A stretch of DNA of 64,000 nucleotides from Amycolatopsis echigonensis (GTDB lineage: Bacteria > Actinomycetota > Actinomycetes > Mycobacteriales > Pseudonocardiaceae), in the NCBI RefSeq assembly GCF_014174495.1, contig NZ_JACJHR010000009.1, positions 1-64,000 on the forward strand, read 5' to 3'. Under the pieces are notes generated by a model. The model was given only the letters and a program-made list of their open reading frames with translations, had not been told where the DNA came from and searched no databases. Positions 1 through 9,861 of this stretch are shown here, in pieces. The position numbers and the translations under genes were made by a program. How positions within the stretch are numbered: position 1 is the stretch's first letter; every line of letters begins with the position of its first letter.

Positions 1-160
1 TGGGGGAGCCCGCGAAGGGTCCCTCACGGAATGGCCGGGTGTGCGGTCGTGGAGGCGGATTGTCCTGGTTCGCCGCGTTGGTCACCGATCGCCGTGAGCT
101 CGGGGCTGGGGCTGGGCCGCTGATCCTGCCGATTCGCGCGGCTGACGGCACGATGGCCGG

Positions 161-1018
161 ATGACCACAGTCGCATTCCTTGGCACCGGAATCATGGGCC
201 GTCCGATGGCCGCCAATCTTGCTCGCGCTGGGTTGACCGTGCGGGCCTGGAACCGTACTCGGGCTAAGGCTGAGCCGCTTGCCGCGGAGGGCGTCACCGT
301 TGTCGGGTCTCCCAGCGAGGCGGTCAAGGGGGCGGACTTCCTCGTCACCATGCTCGCCGACGGTCCGGCGGTCGCTGAGGTCTTTCGCGGGCTCTCGCTC
401 GAACCCGGGACGATTTGGCTGCAGACCAGCACTGTCGGGATCGAGTGGGCTGATCGGCTCGCTCAGGCGGCCGTCGCGGCGGGGGTGCCGTTCGTTGATT
501 GTCCGGTGATGGGGACGAAAGGGCCCGCCGAGCAGGGGCAGCTTCAGGTGCTCGCGGCTGGGCCGGACAACGTGCACGAAGGTGCGGCAGAGGTGTTCAA
601 CGCGATCGGGTCCAAGACTCGGTGGCTCGGTACCGAGCCTGGCACGGCGACGCGGCTCAAGCTGGTGATGAACGCGTGGGTTCTCGCGCTCACCAACGGT
701 ACTGGCGAGAGCCTCGCGCTCGCGAGCGTGCTTGGTGTGGACCCGCAGTTGTTCTTCGACGTCATGAGCGGCACGGGGTTCGACGTTCCGTACGCGCGAG
801 CGAAGGGTCCCATGATGCTGTCCGGCGAGTATCCGGCCAGCTTTCCGGCGTCGCTCGCGGCGAAGGACGCGCGGCTCGTGGTGGAAGCGGCGGGGCACGC
901 GATCGACGTCGGCGGAGCGGCGGCCGCGTTGGCGCATCTGGAGACCGCGGTCGAGGCGGGGCACGGCGAGGACGACATGGCGGCGGTGTACGAGGGGATC
1001 GTCAAGAAGGGGCGTTGA
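161..1018 (+). CDS. NAD(P)-dependent 3-hydroxyisobutyrate dehydrogenase-like oxidoreductase
   Basis: The 285-residue protein has the layout of the beta-hydroxyacid dehydrogenase (3-HIBADH/6PGDH-like) family. A Rossmann fold opens the protein with GTGIMG (about residues 9-14). The segment TRLKLVMN (about residues 168-175) holds the catalytic lysine position of the family, and an all-helical C-terminal domain follows. Such enzymes oxidise or reduce beta-hydroxyacids or related carbonyls in the cytosol; the substrate cannot be read from sequence. The ATG at 161 fits the family N-terminus directly. The gene stands alone and converges on the next gene, whose last codons overlap it by 17 bases. Family confident, substrate unknown. 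Confidence 0.85.
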   Translation: MTTVAFLGTGIMGRPMAANLARAGLTVRAWNRTRAKAEPLAAEGVTVVGSPSEAVKGADFLVTMLADGPAVAEVFRGLSLEPGTIWLQTSTVGIEWADRLAQAAVAAGVPFVDCPVMGTKGPAEQGQLQVLAAGPDNVHEGAAEVFNAIGSKTRWLGTEPGTATRLKLVMNAWVLALTNGTGESLALASVLGVDPQLFFDVMSGTGFDVPYARAKGPMMLSGEYPASFPASLAAKDARLVVEAAGHAIDVGGAAAALAHLETAVEAGHGEDDMAAVYEGIVKKGR

Positions 1019-1913
1019 GCAGTGACGCGACCCGGTCCACGCCGATGCCGGAGATGAGCAGGCGTTCCTTCGCGTTTCCAAGCAGCCGTGCCGTCCACGG
1101 GGTGAAGCCGCCATCACCAACGGCTTCGTGTCCGGAGCCGAAGTCGGCGGTGACGGTGAAGCAGAGGCCGGAGTAGTAATCGCGGCCGACGGCGCGGTCT
1201 GGGGCGTCGGAAACGGCGACGTCGGCCAGTGCTTCCTGGACGGACGCGGCGAAATCGGCGAAGCGGTTGTCCAATGTGGTCACTTGGAAGCCGGCCGCGC
1301 GAGCACCGGCGGTGCGTACCGCGGTGGTGAGGAATCGGGCGTGCTCAACCAGATGCTCGCGTTCGAACGCCAGACTTCCTCGGTCGCGACCGGCGGTGAC
1401 GGCCGCGAAGAGGGAGAAGTGTGCGAAGAATCCGGGACCGGGAGGCTGGGCTCGGACGACGCGTTGCACGGTGGTGAGGCGCACCGGCGAGGAACCGGTG
1501 CGCCGGACCGCCGCTTCCAGTGCCAGGGCGTTCGTCGGGTCCGCGGCGACCTCGGTGCCGCGGCCGGTGGGCACGACGCGGTTCTGGGCTAGTCCGGCCA
1601 CTGTGGAATGGGTGCCGAGCGGGGTCACCGGGGAGAGCGTCACCCGTTCGAATTCCGGCGGCGCGGCGGAAAGCAGGGCGTCTTCGACCCGCCGCGCAAC
1701 CTCGAAGGGCACCGGGGCGGGCGTGGTGAACCGGTCCTCGCGGTAGCGGCGCAGGACGTCCGGGCCGCGCAGTTTCGCGGCACGGCGCCGGGCTACTTCC
1801 AGTTGCAGCGTCGTCAGGTCCGCGCCGGGAAGGTCGGCGAGCACGTCGGCCGCGGGGCCGCCCGGCCCGGCGAGCACGCGGGGGAGCGGACCGCTTCGGT
1901 TCGAGGAGTCCAT
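1002..1913 (-). CDS. HisRS-like class II aminoacyl-tRNA synthetase core paralogue, no anticodon domain
   Basis: This 303-residue protein resembles the catalytic core of histidyl-tRNA synthetase. A motif-2-like stretch lies at about residues 146-170 (RVVRA, then FFAHFSLFA). RDYYSGLCF (about 244-252) resembles the HisRS RGLDYYTG element, GDGGFTPW (about 266-273) occupies the place of the GGRYD loop, and ISGIGVDRV (about 287-295) resembles motif 3. The protein ends there, so the anticodon-binding domain is absent. HisZ, the best known core-only paralogue, regulates short-form HisG; whether this protein has any such partner is unknown. The ATG at 1913 is preferred because upstream codons read as low-complexity Arg-rich sequence. 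The neighbour on the left converges and overlaps by 17 bases. The assignment rests on motif reading only. Confidence 0.6.
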   Translation of the reverse strand: MDSSNRSGPLPRVLAGPGGPAADVLADLPGADLTTLQLEVARRRAAKLRGPDVLRRYREDRFTTPAPVPFEVARRVEDALLSAAPPEFERVTLSPVTPLGTHSTVAGLAQNRVVPTGRGTEVAADPTNALALEAAVRRTGSSPVRLTTVQRVVRAQPPGPGFFAHFSLFAAVTAGRDRGSLAFEREHLVEHARFLTTAVRTAGARAAGFQVTTLDNRFADFAASVQEALADVAVSDAPDRAVGRDYYSGLCFTVTADFGSGHEAVGDGGFTPWTARLLGNAKERLLISGIGVDRVASLLNAPS

Positions 1914-2066
1914 CGGCCGAGGAGACCAGCCCCGACGCCCGCGCGCGAACGGTTTTCCGCCGCGGCGGCTGCGCTGGGTGACCGCAGCGGCGGGGGGTCC
2001 CGGCCGAAAGGCGGCGCAGGCGGTAACCTCACATCCACTCAATCCCGCACCACCCGAGGAGGGCCC

Positions 2067-2462
2067 GTGTCGGCAGGGCAGATCGCCGCGCTGATCGCCG
2101 CAGGAGCTTTCGTACTGCTGGTCTTGCTGCTGGCGATCCCGCTGCTCAAGCTCGGCCGCACGCTGGACGAGGCGACGATCGCGATCCGCAAGGCGCACGA
2201 GAACAGCGACCCGATCCTGATCGGGGCCAACGAGACGATCACGCACGTCAACACGCAGCTCGAGCGGGTCGACGGGATCACCTCGAACGCGCAGGCGGTG
2301 AGCGGCAACGTGTCCGCGCTGTCCTCGGTCTTCACCGCGACGCTCGGCGGTCCGCTGGTGAAGACGGCCGCGCTCTCGTACGGGATCAGCAAAGCCATCC
2401 GCGCGCGCCGCAAGAAGCAGGAAGCGAAGGCGCAGCGCCCGGCCCGCCGGGGGAAGAAGTGA
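2067..2462 (+). CDS. DUF948-type membrane-anchored protein
   Basis: This is a 131-residue protein. One N-terminal membrane segment (about residues 5-26, AALIAAGAFVLLVLLLAIPL) is followed by an amphipathic helical region. That region resembles DUF948 proteins (LDEATIAIRK, then NETITHVNTQL), and the tail is very basic (RARRKKQEAKAQRPARRGKK). The GTG start at 2067 has an AGGAGG ribosome site at 2057-2062, which decides the start. It overlaps the next gene by GTGA. Together the two sit directly upstream of alaS, an arrangement I recall as common in actinobacteria. Function unknown; it probably acts at the inner face of the membrane. Confidence 0.8.
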   Translation: MSAGQIAALIAAGAFVLLVLLLAIPLLKLGRTLDEATIAIRKAHENSDPILIGANETITHVNTQLERVDGITSNAQAVSGNVSALSSVFTATLGGPLVKTAALSYGISKAIRARRKKQEAKAQRPARRGKK

Positions 2463-2761
2463 AGCGGCTGTTCTGGCTCGGGGTCGGGGTCGTCGCCGGG
2501 GTCGCGCTGAGCCGCAAGGCGACCGAAACCGCTCGTCAGGCCACGCCCGCCGGGTTAGCATCGAACCTGGGCGACGCCGTGCGGGAACTCGCGGGCGCCG
2601 TCGGTTCGTTCGGCGCCGAGGTGCGCGCCGGGATGAACGAACGGGAACAGGAGCTGCACGACATGGTCGAGGAGCGGACCGCCGCCGTCGCGCCGCCTTC
2701 CGGCGCGGGCAGGCACGCCGCACGTCGCCCCGCCCGGCGAGCTCGCCGGGCGGAGGGCTGA
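2459..2761 (+). CDS. DUF6167-like small protein
   Basis: This 100-residue protein opens with a short hydrophobic, glycine- and valine-rich segment (FWLGVGVVAGVALS) that may insert in the membrane. A helical middle (DAVRELAGAVGSFGAEVRAGMNEREQELHD broken at several alanines) and an Arg/Ala-rich tail follow. Size, order and position behind the DUF948 gene match the DUF6167 proteins known from actinobacteria. The GTG start overlaps the previous stop (GTGA), so the pair is translationally coupled and probably works together. No enzymatic motif is visible. Confidence 0.7.
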   Translation: MKRLFWLGVGVVAGVALSRKATETARQATPAGLASNLGDAVRELAGAVGSFGAEVRAGMNEREQELHDMVEERTAAVAPPSGAGRHAARRPARRARRAEG

Positions 2762-2839
2762 TCTCCGCGCGCCTTCCGCCGCCTCCGACCCCGTTTCCTT
2801 CCCCGGCCGAAGCCGGGGCCCAGCACAAGGACTTCACCC

Positions 2840-5503
2840 GTGGACACACACGAGATCACCGACCGTTTCCTGCGCCACTTCGAGAGCCGGGGCCACACGC
2901 GGGTGCCGAGCGCCCCGCTGATCCTCGACGACCCGAACCTGCTGTTCGTCAACGCGGGCATGGTCCAGTTCAAGCCGTACTTCCTCGGCGAGGCCCCGCC
3001 GCCCTACCCGCGTGCGACCTCGGTGCAGAAGTGCGTGCGCACGCCGGACATCGACGAGGTCGGCAAGACCACCCGGCACAACACGTTCTTCCAGATGGCG
3101 GGCAACTTCTCGTTCGGCGACTACTTCAAGGAAGGCGCGATCGAGAACGCCTGGGAGCTGATCACCAAGTCCCAGGACGACGGCGGCTTCGGCCTCGACC
3201 CGGACCGGATCTGGGCGACCGTCTACGAGAAGGACAGCGAGGCGGCCGGGCTGTGGCGCAAGCTCACCGGCCTGCCCAGCGAACGGATCCAGGTCCGCGA
3301 CGGCAAGGACAACTACTGGGACATGGGCGTCCCCGGTCCCGGCGGCCCGTGCTCGGAGATCTACTACGACCGCGGCCCCGCCTACGGCCGGGAAGGCGGC
3401 CCGGTCGCCGACGAGGACCGCTACATCGAGATCTGGAACCTCGTCTTCATGCAGGACGTCCGCGGCGACCAGAGCCCGAAGGCGGGCCACCCGCCGATCG
3501 GCGAGCTGCCGAAGAAGAACATCGACACCGGCATGGGCGTCGAGCGCGTCGCGACGATCCTGCAGGGCGTCGAGAACGTGTACGAGACCGACCTGGTGCG
3601 TCCGGTGATCGGCCGCGCCGAGGAGTTCTCCGGCCGCCGCTACGGCGCGAACCACGCCGACGACGTGCGCTTCCGCGTCATCGCCGACCACGCGCGCACC
3701 GGCGTGCTGCTGATCGGCGACGGCGTCACCCCGGGCAACGACGGCCGCGGCTACGTGCTGCGCCGGCTGCTGCGCCGCATCGTCCGCTCCACGCGCCTGC
3801 TGGGCGTGCAGGAGCCGGTGCTGCAGGAGTTCGCGAAGGTCGTCAGCCAGACCATGGGCCCGACCTACCCCGAGCTGGTCAGCGGCTTCGACCGGATCTC
3901 CGAGGTCGTGCGCGTCGAGGAGGAGGCGTTCCTCGCCACCCTCACCAGCGGTTCGCGGATCTTCGACCTGGCCGCGGCCGAGACGAAGAAGGGCGGCGGC
4001 GACGTCCTCGCCGGCGACAAGGCGTTCCAGCTGCACGACACCTACGGCTTCCCGATCGACCTGACGCTGGAGATGGCGGCCGAACAGGGCCTGACCGTCG
4101 ACGAAGCCGGGTTCCGCACGCTCATGGAAGAGCAGCGCAAGCGCGCGAAGGCGGACGCGGCGTCGCGCAAGAGCGGCCACGGCGACCTGTCCGAGTACCG
4201 CAAGGTGCTGGAGCAGCACGGCGAAACCGAGTTCCTCGGCTACACCGAGCTGCAGGCGGACGCGAAGGTCGTCGGCCTGCTCGAAGACGGTCTGCCGGTG
4301 CGCAGCGTCGCCGCGGGCCGCAAGGCCGAGCTGGTGCTCGACCGCACCCCGTTCTACGCCGAGAGCGGCGGGCAGATCGCCGACACCGGCGTCCTGGTCG
4401 GCGACGGCGTCGAGCTGAAGGTGCTCGACGTGCAGAAGATCGTGCCGGGCCTGTTCGTGCACCGCGTCGAGGTCACCCAGGGCGAGGTCGCGATCGACAC
4501 CCGGCTCACCGGATCGGTGGACGCGAACCGCAGGCTCTCGATCGAGCGCTCGCACTCGGCGACGCACCTCGTGCACGCCGCGGTCCGCGGCGCGTACGGC
4601 AAACGCGCCGCGCAGGCCGGTTCGCTCAACGCGCCGGGCCGGATGCGGTTCGACTTCACCACGCCGGGCGCGGTGTCGGCCGACATCCTCACCGAGGTCG
4701 AGCAGGAAGTGAACGACTACCTGCAGACCGACGTCGAGGTGCAGAGCTACACCACCACGAAGGACAAGGCGCTCGAGCTGGGCGCGGTCGCGCTGTTCGG
4801 CGAGAAGTACGGCAACGACGTCCGCGTTGTCGACATGGGCGAGTACTCGCGCGAGCTGTGCGGCGGCACGCACGTCGAGCGGATCGGCCAGCTGGGCTTG
4901 GTCAAGCTGGTGTCGGACGCGTCGGTCGGCTCCGGCGTGCACCGCGTCGAAGCGCTGGTCGGCCCGGACGCGCTCAAGCACGTCCGCAAGGAGCAGCTGC
5001 TCGTGTCGCAGCTGGCGAACACGTTCAAGGTGCCGTCCGACGAACTGCCCGGCCGGATCGAGGACGTGCTGACCCGGCTGAAGAACGCCGAGAAGGAGAT
5101 CGAGCAGCTGCGCACGAAGCAGGTGCTCGGCTCGGCCGGCGCGCTGGCGGACAAGGCGCAGGACGTCAACGGCGTCTCGGTGGTCGCCGAGGTCGTGCCG
5201 GACGTCGACGGCAACGGCCTGCGCGCGCTCGCGTCGGACATCCGCGGCCGCCTCGGCGACCGCGCCGGCGTCGTGGCGCTGTTCGCGCCTTCGGGGGAGA
5301 AGGTGGCCTTCGTGGTCGCCACGACCTCGGCGGCGCGCGACAAGGGCATCGCGGCGGGCAAGCTCGTGCCGTCGTTCGCCGAGGCGATCGGCGGACGCGG
5401 CGGCGGCAAGCCGGACATGGCCCAGGGCGGCGGCAGCAACCCGGCGGGCGCGGAGCAGGCCGTGACGGCGCTGCGCGCGGCGGTCGCGAACCTTGGCCGC
5501 TAA
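2840..5503 (+). CDS. alaS: alanyl-tRNA synthetase
   Basis: The 887-residue length is normal for AlaRS, which charges tRNA-Ala with alanine in the cytosol. The class II catalytic core is at the N-terminus ([11 protein letters not shown], then [13 protein letters not shown] and [13 protein letters not shown]). The editing domain follows, with the zinc-binding HSATH around residue 572 and the CGGTH motif near residue 675. The C-Ala domain with its glycine-rich [14 protein letters not shown] end closes the protein. Start is GTG at 2840. The stop lies 8 bases inside the next gene's reading frame (11-base overlap), so ruvX and mltG are likely co-transcribed. I saw no T-box leader in the 78 bases upstream. 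Confidence 0.98.
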   Translation: MDTHEITDRFLRHFESRGHTRVPSAPLILDDPNLLFVNAGMVQFKPYFLGEAPPPYPRATSVQKCVRTPDIDEVGKTTRHNTFFQMAGNFSFGDYFKEGAIENAWELITKSQDDGGFGLDPDRIWATVYEKDSEAAGLWRKLTGLPSERIQVRDGKDNYWDMGVPGPGGPCSEIYYDRGPAYGREGGPVADEDRYIEIWNLVFMQDVRGDQSPKAGHPPIGELPKKNIDTGMGVERVATILQGVENVYETDLVRPVIGRAEEFSGRRYGANHADDVRFRVIADHARTGVLLIGDGVTPGNDGRGYVLRRLLRRIVRSTRLLGVQEPVLQEFAKVVSQTMGPTYPELVSGFDRISEVVRVEEEAFLATLTSGSRIFDLAAAETKKGGGDVLAGDKAFQLHDTYGFPIDLTLEMAAEQGLTVDEAGFRTLMEEQRKRAKADAASRKSGHGDLSEYRKVLEQHGETEFLGYTELQADAKVVGLLEDGLPVRSVAAGRKAELVLDRTPFYAESGGQIADTGVLVGDGVELKVLDVQKIVPGLFVHRVEVTQGEVAIDTRLTGSVDANRRLSIERSHSATHLVHAAVRGAYGKRAAQAGSLNAPGRMRFDFTTPGAVSADILTEVEQEVNDYLQTDVEVQSYTTTKDKALELGAVALFGEKYGNDVRVVDMGEYSRELCGGTHVERIGQLGLVKLVSDASVGSGVHRVEALVGPDALKHVRKEQLLVSQLANTFKVPSDELPGRIEDVLTRLKNAEKEIEQLRTKQVLGSAGALADKAQDVNGVSVVAEVVPDVDGNGLRALASDIRGRLGDRAGVVALFAPSGEKVAFVVATTSAARDKGIAAGKLVPSFAEAIGGRGGGKPDMAQGGGSNPAGAEQAVTALRAAVANLGR

Positions 5504-5993
5504 CCCCCGGAGAGGCCCGGATCGGCCCGGCGAGTCCGATCCGGGACGGGGCAGGCGGCTCGCGGTCGATGTCGGGTCTGTCCGGGTGGGGGTCGCGCTG
5601 AGCGATCCCGCCCCCGTCCTCGCGAGCCCGCTCGTTACCCTCTCCCGTGATGCGAAGGACGACAGCGATCTGGACCGGCTTGCCGACCTCGTCACCGAAC
5701 ACGAGGTGGTCGAGGTGATCGTGGGCTTGCCGAGGACGCTGGCGAACCGGCAGGGCGCGGCCGCGGACACGGCGCTCGCGTATGCGGAGAAGCTCGCCGG
5801 GCGCGTGGGGGACGTACCCGTGCGGCTGGCGGACGAGCGGTTGACGACGGTCACCGCGTCGCGAATGCTGTCCCAGCGGGGGGTCAAGGGACGCAAGCAG
5901 CGCGCCGTGGTGGACCAGGCAGCGGCCGTCGAGATCCTGCAAGCCTGGCTCGACGCCGCCGCCGCGCACCGCGCCCGGAAAGGCGACTCATGA
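5493..5993 (+). CDS. ruvX: Holliday-junction resolvase-like / pre-16S rRNA nuclease YqgF
   Basis: This is a 166-residue RNase H-fold protein of the YqgF/RuvX family, thought to process the 5' end of pre-16S rRNA. The first acidic motif is in [18 protein letters not shown], and [16 protein letters not shown] and [12 protein letters not shown] carry the further conserved acidic positions. The start is most likely TTG at 5493, overlapping the alaS end by 11 bases. A later start would trim only the Pro/Arg-rich tail before the conserved domain. It overlaps mltG by ATGA. The order alaS-ruvX-mltG-aroE is conserved in actinobacteria. Confidence 0.93.
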   Translation: MAANPRRGPDRPGESDPGRGRRLAVDVGSVRVGVALSDPAPVLASPLVTLSRDAKDDSDLDRLADLVTEHEVVEVIVGLPRTLANRQGAAADTALAYAEKLAGRVGDVPVRLADERLTTVTASRMLSQRGVKGRKQRAVVDQAAAVEILQAWLDAAAAHRARKGDS

Positions 5994-8377
5994 CCGACCC
6001 TCGCGGCCCCGGCAACCCGGGTGGCCGCCGTCGGCTGCGCAACCCCGACAACCCGGATCTCCCGGACCCCGCGGCGGGTTCCGGCGCTCCGGCCGGACGG
6101 CGCAGGCGACGCGAGCCCGAAGACGAACCGCCCGCTCGCCGCGCGGCGGCCGACGGCATGCCGCCGCCCGGCGAACGACGACGCCCGCGCGGCGACGTGC
6201 CCCAGCGTCCTCCCGCGGCGGAAGGGCGACGGCGCGCGCCGGAGGGAGCGCCTCGCCCCGCCGGCGACGCGACCCGTCGCGTCGCACCGGACGCGATGCC
6301 TCCGGCCGAACCGCCTCGCCGCCCGGCCGCCGACGCGCCGCCGACCCGGCGGGCTCGTCCGGCCCCGCCGCAGGACCGGCCGAAGCGGTCGACGGAGAAC
6401 TGGGATTTGCCGCCGCACGCGGCCGACGACCTTCCGCGCGCCCGTCCGCGCCGGATCGCTCCCGGCGAGGAACCGGTGGCCGGGAACGACGTTCCGCCCG
6501 CGGACGTCGAGCCGCCAGCCGGACGGCGCCGTCGCCGCGAACACGTTCCGGCGGTCGACGCTGAACCAGGCCGTCGCCGGTTTGAGGACGCGCCGCCGCC
6601 GCCGAGCGAGCCGCCCGCTGGGCGTCGCCGCCGGCGCGAGGACATTCCGCCTCCGGTCGACGCCGGACCGCCGTCCGGTCGCCGTCGCCGGGACGCCGTC
6701 GACATGCCAGTGGAAGCTGCCGCGCCTGGCCGTCGCCGACCACCGGAGATGCCGCCGCCCCCTCCGGCTCGGCGCGCTCCCGCTCCGCCGCCGGACGGCT
6801 CCATGCCGCCGGATCCTCGGTTCGCCGAGGCCTCGATGCCGCGCGATCCTCGGTTCGCGGACGCGTCGATGCCGCCGGACCCGGGCTTTGCCGAGGCCTC
6901 GATGCCGCGCGATCCTCGGTTCGCGGACGCGTCGATGCCGCCGGATCCCCGGTTCGCCGAGGCCTCCATGCCGCGCGACCCGCGTTTCGCGGACGCGTCG
7001 ATGCCGCGTGATCCGCGCACCCAGCCGCCGCGTCGGCAGCAGTCCGAGCAGCCCACCGAGGTGATCCCGACCGTGCCCGACGCGCACGAACCGGAGCACC
7101 CGGACGAGCGGCCGATCGACGGCCTCTTCGAGGACGAGTACGACGAATACGGCGAGTACGAGGACTACGACGACGAGTACGACGGCTACGACGAGGACGG
7201 CTATCCCGTAGACGGGGCAGAGCCGCCGGTCGACGAGCCGCCCGCGAAGAAGACCCGCAAGAAGCGCAAGCGCGCGATCGGCTGGATCGCCGCGGTGCTC
7301 GTGCTGGTCCTGCTCAGCGGCGGGGCCTGGTTCGGCTACCAGAAGATCTTCGGCTACGCGGACTACGACGGTTCCGGCGAGGGCGACGCGCTCGTGCAGG
7401 TCGAGCAGGGCGACACGACGTCCGCGATCGGCGCGAAGCTCACTGACGCGGGTGTGGTCGCGAGTACCCGGGCGTTCGTGAAGGCGGGCGCGGAAAACAC
7501 CGCGCTCAGCAAGATCCAGCAGGGCTACTACCTGCTGCGCCAGCACATGTCGGGCGAGAGCGCGGTCGACCTGATCACCTCGCCGACGGCACGGGTCGGG
7601 CGGCTGGAAATCCGGCCGTACACGCAATTCGACGACATCACGCAGCCGGACGGCAAGGTCACGCCGGGCGTGTTCAGCCTGATGTCGAAGGCGTCGTGCG
7701 CCACATTGAACGGCAAGAGCACCTGCATTTCGGTGGACCAGCTGCGCAAGACGGTCGCCGACGCGGACCTCAAGGCCCTCGGCGCGCCCGACTGGGCGCT
7801 GGCCGACGCGGGCAAGGCGCTGAGCAAGGACAAACGCCTCGAAGGGCTGATCGCGCCCGGCGTGTACGACGTGAAACCCGGCTGGAGCGCGACCGAGCTG
7901 ATCACCGAGCTGGTGAAGCAGTCCGCCGATGCGATCCAGGCGGCCGGGCTCACCGCGCAGAACACCGGGCCGGGGATGTCGCCGTACCAGACGCTGATCA
8001 TCGCGTCGCTCATCGAGCGCGAGGCGATCACCCCGGACTTCGGCAAGATCTCGCGGGTGATCTACAACCGGCTTTCGCAGCGCATCCGGCTGCAGCTCGA
8101 CTCGACGGTCAACTACGTGCTGGACCGCCCGACGCTGCTCACCAAACCGGAGGACCGGGCGAAATCGGGGCCGTACAACACCTACGCCAACTACGGTCTC
8201 CCGCCGACGCCGATCGCGGTGCCCAGCGCGGACGCGATCAAGGCCGCGGTCAGCCCGACGCCCGGCGACTGGGCGTACTTCGTGAAATGCGAGAAGGACG
8301 GGCATTCCTGCTTCGCGGTCACGAACGACCAGCACAACGAGAACAAGCACCTGGCGGAGCAGCGTGGCGTCTACTGA
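5990..8377 (+). CDS. mltG: endolytic murein transglycosylase MltG with long disordered cytoplasmic N-terminus
   Basis: The 795-residue protein has the YceG/MltG catalytic domain in its last 350 residues. That domain cuts nascent glycan strands in the periplasm-side space. The catalytic glutamate lies in [12 protein letters not shown] and is followed by ISRVIYNRL. One membrane helix ([20 protein letters not shown], about residues 425-445) anchors it. The N-terminal half is far longer than in E. coli and appears disordered. It is rich in Pro/Arg with repeated GRRRRR-type patches, then carries seven 11-residue repeats (see the repeat entry), then a very acidic Asp/Glu/Tyr stretch just before the membrane. 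The ATG start overlaps ruvX by ATGA; the 3' end overlaps aroE by 14 bases. Confidence 0.95.
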   Translation: MTDPRGPGNPGGRRRLRNPDNPDLPDPAAGSGAPAGRRRRREPEDEPPARRAAADGMPPPGERRRPRGDVPQRPPAAEGRRRAPEGAPRPAGDATRRVAPDAMPPAEPPRRPAADAPPTRRARPAPPQDRPKRSTENWDLPPHAADDLPRARPRRIAPGEEPVAGNDVPPADVEPPAGRRRRREHVPAVDAEPGRRRFEDAPPPPSEPPAGRRRRREDIPPPVDAGPPSGRRRRDAVDMPVEAAAPGRRRPPEMPPPPPARRAPAPPPDGSMPPDPRFAEASMPRDPRFADASMPPDPGFAEASMPRDPRFADASMPPDPRFAEASMPRDPRFADASMPRDPRTQPPRRQQSEQPTEVIPTVPDAHEPEHPDERPIDGLFEDEYDEYGEYEDYDDEYDGYDEDGYPVDGAEPPVDEPPAKKTRKKRKRAIGWIAAVLVLVLLSGGAWFGYQKIFGYADYDGSGEGDALVQVEQGDTTSAIGAKLTDAGVVASTRAFVKAGAENTALSKIQQGYYLLRQHMSGESAVDLITSPTARVGRLEIRPYTQFDDITQPDGKVTPGVFSLMSKASCATLNGKSTCISVDQLRKTVADADLKALGAPDWALADAGKALSKDKRLEGLIAPGVYDVKPGWSATELITELVKQSADAIQAAGLTAQNTGPGMSPYQTLIIASLIEREAITPDFGKISRVIYNRLSQRIRLQLDSTVNYVLDRPTLLTKPEDRAKSGPYNTYANYGLPPTPIAVPSADAIKAAVSPTPGDWAYFVKCEKDGHSCFAVTNDQHNENKHLAEQRGVY
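6800..7021 (+). repeat. in-frame 33-bp tandem repeat inside mltG
   Basis: Seven copies of a 33-bp unit begin at 6803, 6836, 6869, 6902, 6935, 6968 and 7001, the last one truncated. Each encodes an 11-residue unit of the form S-M-P-(P/R)-D-P-R-F-A-(E/D)-A. Copies alternate between a PPDP and a PRDP version, so the true period may be a 66-bp pair. The reading frame is kept. The unit number may vary between strains by slippage. Confidence 0.9.
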
Positions 8378-9227
8378 CCGGCCGCGCCGCGCGGCGGTGC
8401 TGGGCAAGCCGGTGGCGCATTCGCTGTCGCCGGTGCTGCACCGCGCGGCGTTCGCGGCGCTGGGCCTGGACGGCTGGACCTACGACCGGATCGAGAAGGA
8501 CGCCGCCGAACTGCCCGGGTTCGTCGACGGCCTCGGCCCGGAATGGGTCGGCCTTTCGGTCACCATGCCCGGCAAACGCGCCGCCCTCGACCACGCCGCC
8601 GAGGTCACGCCGCGCGCGGCCGCGGTCGGTGCGGCGAACACGCTCGTGCGCGGGGCGGACGGCTGGCTCGCGGACTGCACCGACGTCGACGGGGTGACCG
8701 GGGCGCTGCGGTACGCCGGTGGCTACTCGCCTTCCGCCAACGACCAGGCAGTAGTGCTCGGCGCGGGCGGGACGGCCGCCGCCGCGGTGGTCGCACTCGC
8801 CGCGCTCGGCGTCACGGCGGTGCGCTTGGTGGTGCGGGAACCGGCGAGGGCCTCGGAAACGCTGGACGCGGCCAAACGCGCGGGCCTGGACGTCGACGTG
8901 CTGCGTTGGTCCGACGCCAACTTCGCCGACCTGGCGGACCGCGCGGCGGTGCTGGTCAACACGGTGCCGCCGGACGCGGTCGTGCCGCACCTCGCGGAGC
9001 TGTCGCGGATCGGCAGTGTGCTCGACGTGATCTACCACCCGTGGCCGACGCCGCTGGCCGAGGCGGTCGAACGCCGCGGCGGACGGCTCGCGACCGGCCT
9101 CGACATGCTGCTGCACCAGGCATTCGGGCAAGCGGAGCAGTTCACCGGGCAACCGGCTCCGCGCGAGGCGATGCGGGCGGCGCTGCGCGAGGCGACCGGA
9201 AACATCCTGCCGCTGCCGATTTCCTGA
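8364..9227 (+). CDS. aroE: shikimate dehydrogenase
   Basis: The 287-residue enzyme reduces 3-dehydroshikimate to shikimate with NADPH, the fourth step of the shikimate pathway. The substrate domain carries GKPVAHSLSPVLHRAAF and SVTMPGKRAALD (the lysine of the catalytic pair). NTLV then NCTDVDG-like (ADCTDVDGVTGAL) supplies the catalytic aspartate, and the dinucleotide site is VLGAGGTAAAAV. The GTG start at 8364 overlaps mltG by 14 bases. The other aro genes lie 10 kb downstream, so the pathway is split within this window. Confidence 0.95.
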   Translation: MASTDRPRRAAVLGKPVAHSLSPVLHRAAFAALGLDGWTYDRIEKDAAELPGFVDGLGPEWVGLSVTMPGKRAALDHAAEVTPRAAAVGAANTLVRGADGWLADCTDVDGVTGALRYAGGYSPSANDQAVVLGAGGTAAAAVVALAALGVTAVRLVVREPARASETLDAAKRAGLDVDVLRWSDANFADLADRAAVLVNTVPPDAVVPHLAELSRIGSVLDVIYHPWPTPLAEAVERRGGRLATGLDMLLHQAFGQAEQFTGQPAPREAMRAALREATGNILPLPIS

Positions 9228-9270
9228 TATTCTGGCCGACTGTTTTCGTCCAGCATCAGGGGGATGCACT

Positions 9271-9837
9271 GTGACCAGGCAACAGTCCGGCGAGCAAGAA
9301 ATCCAAGCGGCGTGGGTCGGCGAGGCTCCGAAACTCGGCACCACGATCACGCTCGCCGAGTACGACCCGGAATGGCCGCGGCTCTACGAACGCGAGGCGG
9401 AGCGCATCCGCGGGGCGCTCGGGGAACGCGTGCTGCTGCTCGAGCATGTCGGATCCACCTCGGTGCCGGGGCTCGCGGCCAAACCGATCGTCGACATTCT
9501 GCTCGAGGTGCCCGATTCGAACGATGAAGCGGCGTATGTGCCCGACCTCGAAGCGGCGGGCTACCGGCTGGTGATCCGCGAGCCGGACTGGGAGAAGCAC
9601 CGCTGTTTCAAGGGCCCGGACACGAACGTCAACCTGCACGTCCATTCGCCCGGCAACGGCCAGACCGAGCGCTATCTGCTGTTCCGGAACCGGCTGCGCA
9701 CTCATCCGGAGGAGCTGGCGCTGTACCTGGCGACGAAACGCGAACTGGCCGCGCAGGTCTGGGAGTACGTGCAGAATTACGCCGACGCGAAGAACGAGGT
9801 GATCGACGAGATCATCGAGCGGGCGCGGAACGCCTGA
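9271..9837 (+). CDS. GrpB / UPF0157 nucleotidyltransferase-fold protein
   Basis: This 188-residue protein belongs to the GrpB (UPF0157) family of the nucleotidyltransferase fold. It shows the expected YDPEWPRLYEREAERI opening, the VGSTSVPGLAAKPIVDI core (the GS motif followed by D), and NLHVHSPG. The fold suggests nucleotide transfer, but no reaction is established for the family. In some organisms the domain is fused to dephospho-CoA kinase; here it stands alone. GTG start at 9271 follows a G-rich ribosome site. Confidence 0.85.
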   Translation: MTRQQSGEQEIQAAWVGEAPKLGTTITLAEYDPEWPRLYEREAERIRGALGERVLLLEHVGSTSVPGLAAKPIVDILLEVPDSNDEAAYVPDLEAAGYRLVIREPDWEKHRCFKGPDTNVNLHVHSPGNGQTERYLLFRNRLRTHPEELALYLATKRELAAQVWEYVQNYADAKNEVIDEIIERARNA

Positions 9838-9861
9838 CCTCGCCGGGTTACGGTGGGCGGC

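Noticed and set aside
82-432. A 116-codon minus-strand frame at the left edge
   Set aside because: It overlaps the start of the oxidoreductase gene antisense, has no ribosome site, and has a low-complexity Ser/Pro/Ala product.
2834-8407. A minus-strand open frame of 1857 codons opposite alaS, ruvX and mltG
   Set aside because: It runs opposite three well-supported genes, is Arg/Asp/Val-rich without any domain, and is a typical by-product of high-GC third-codon bias.
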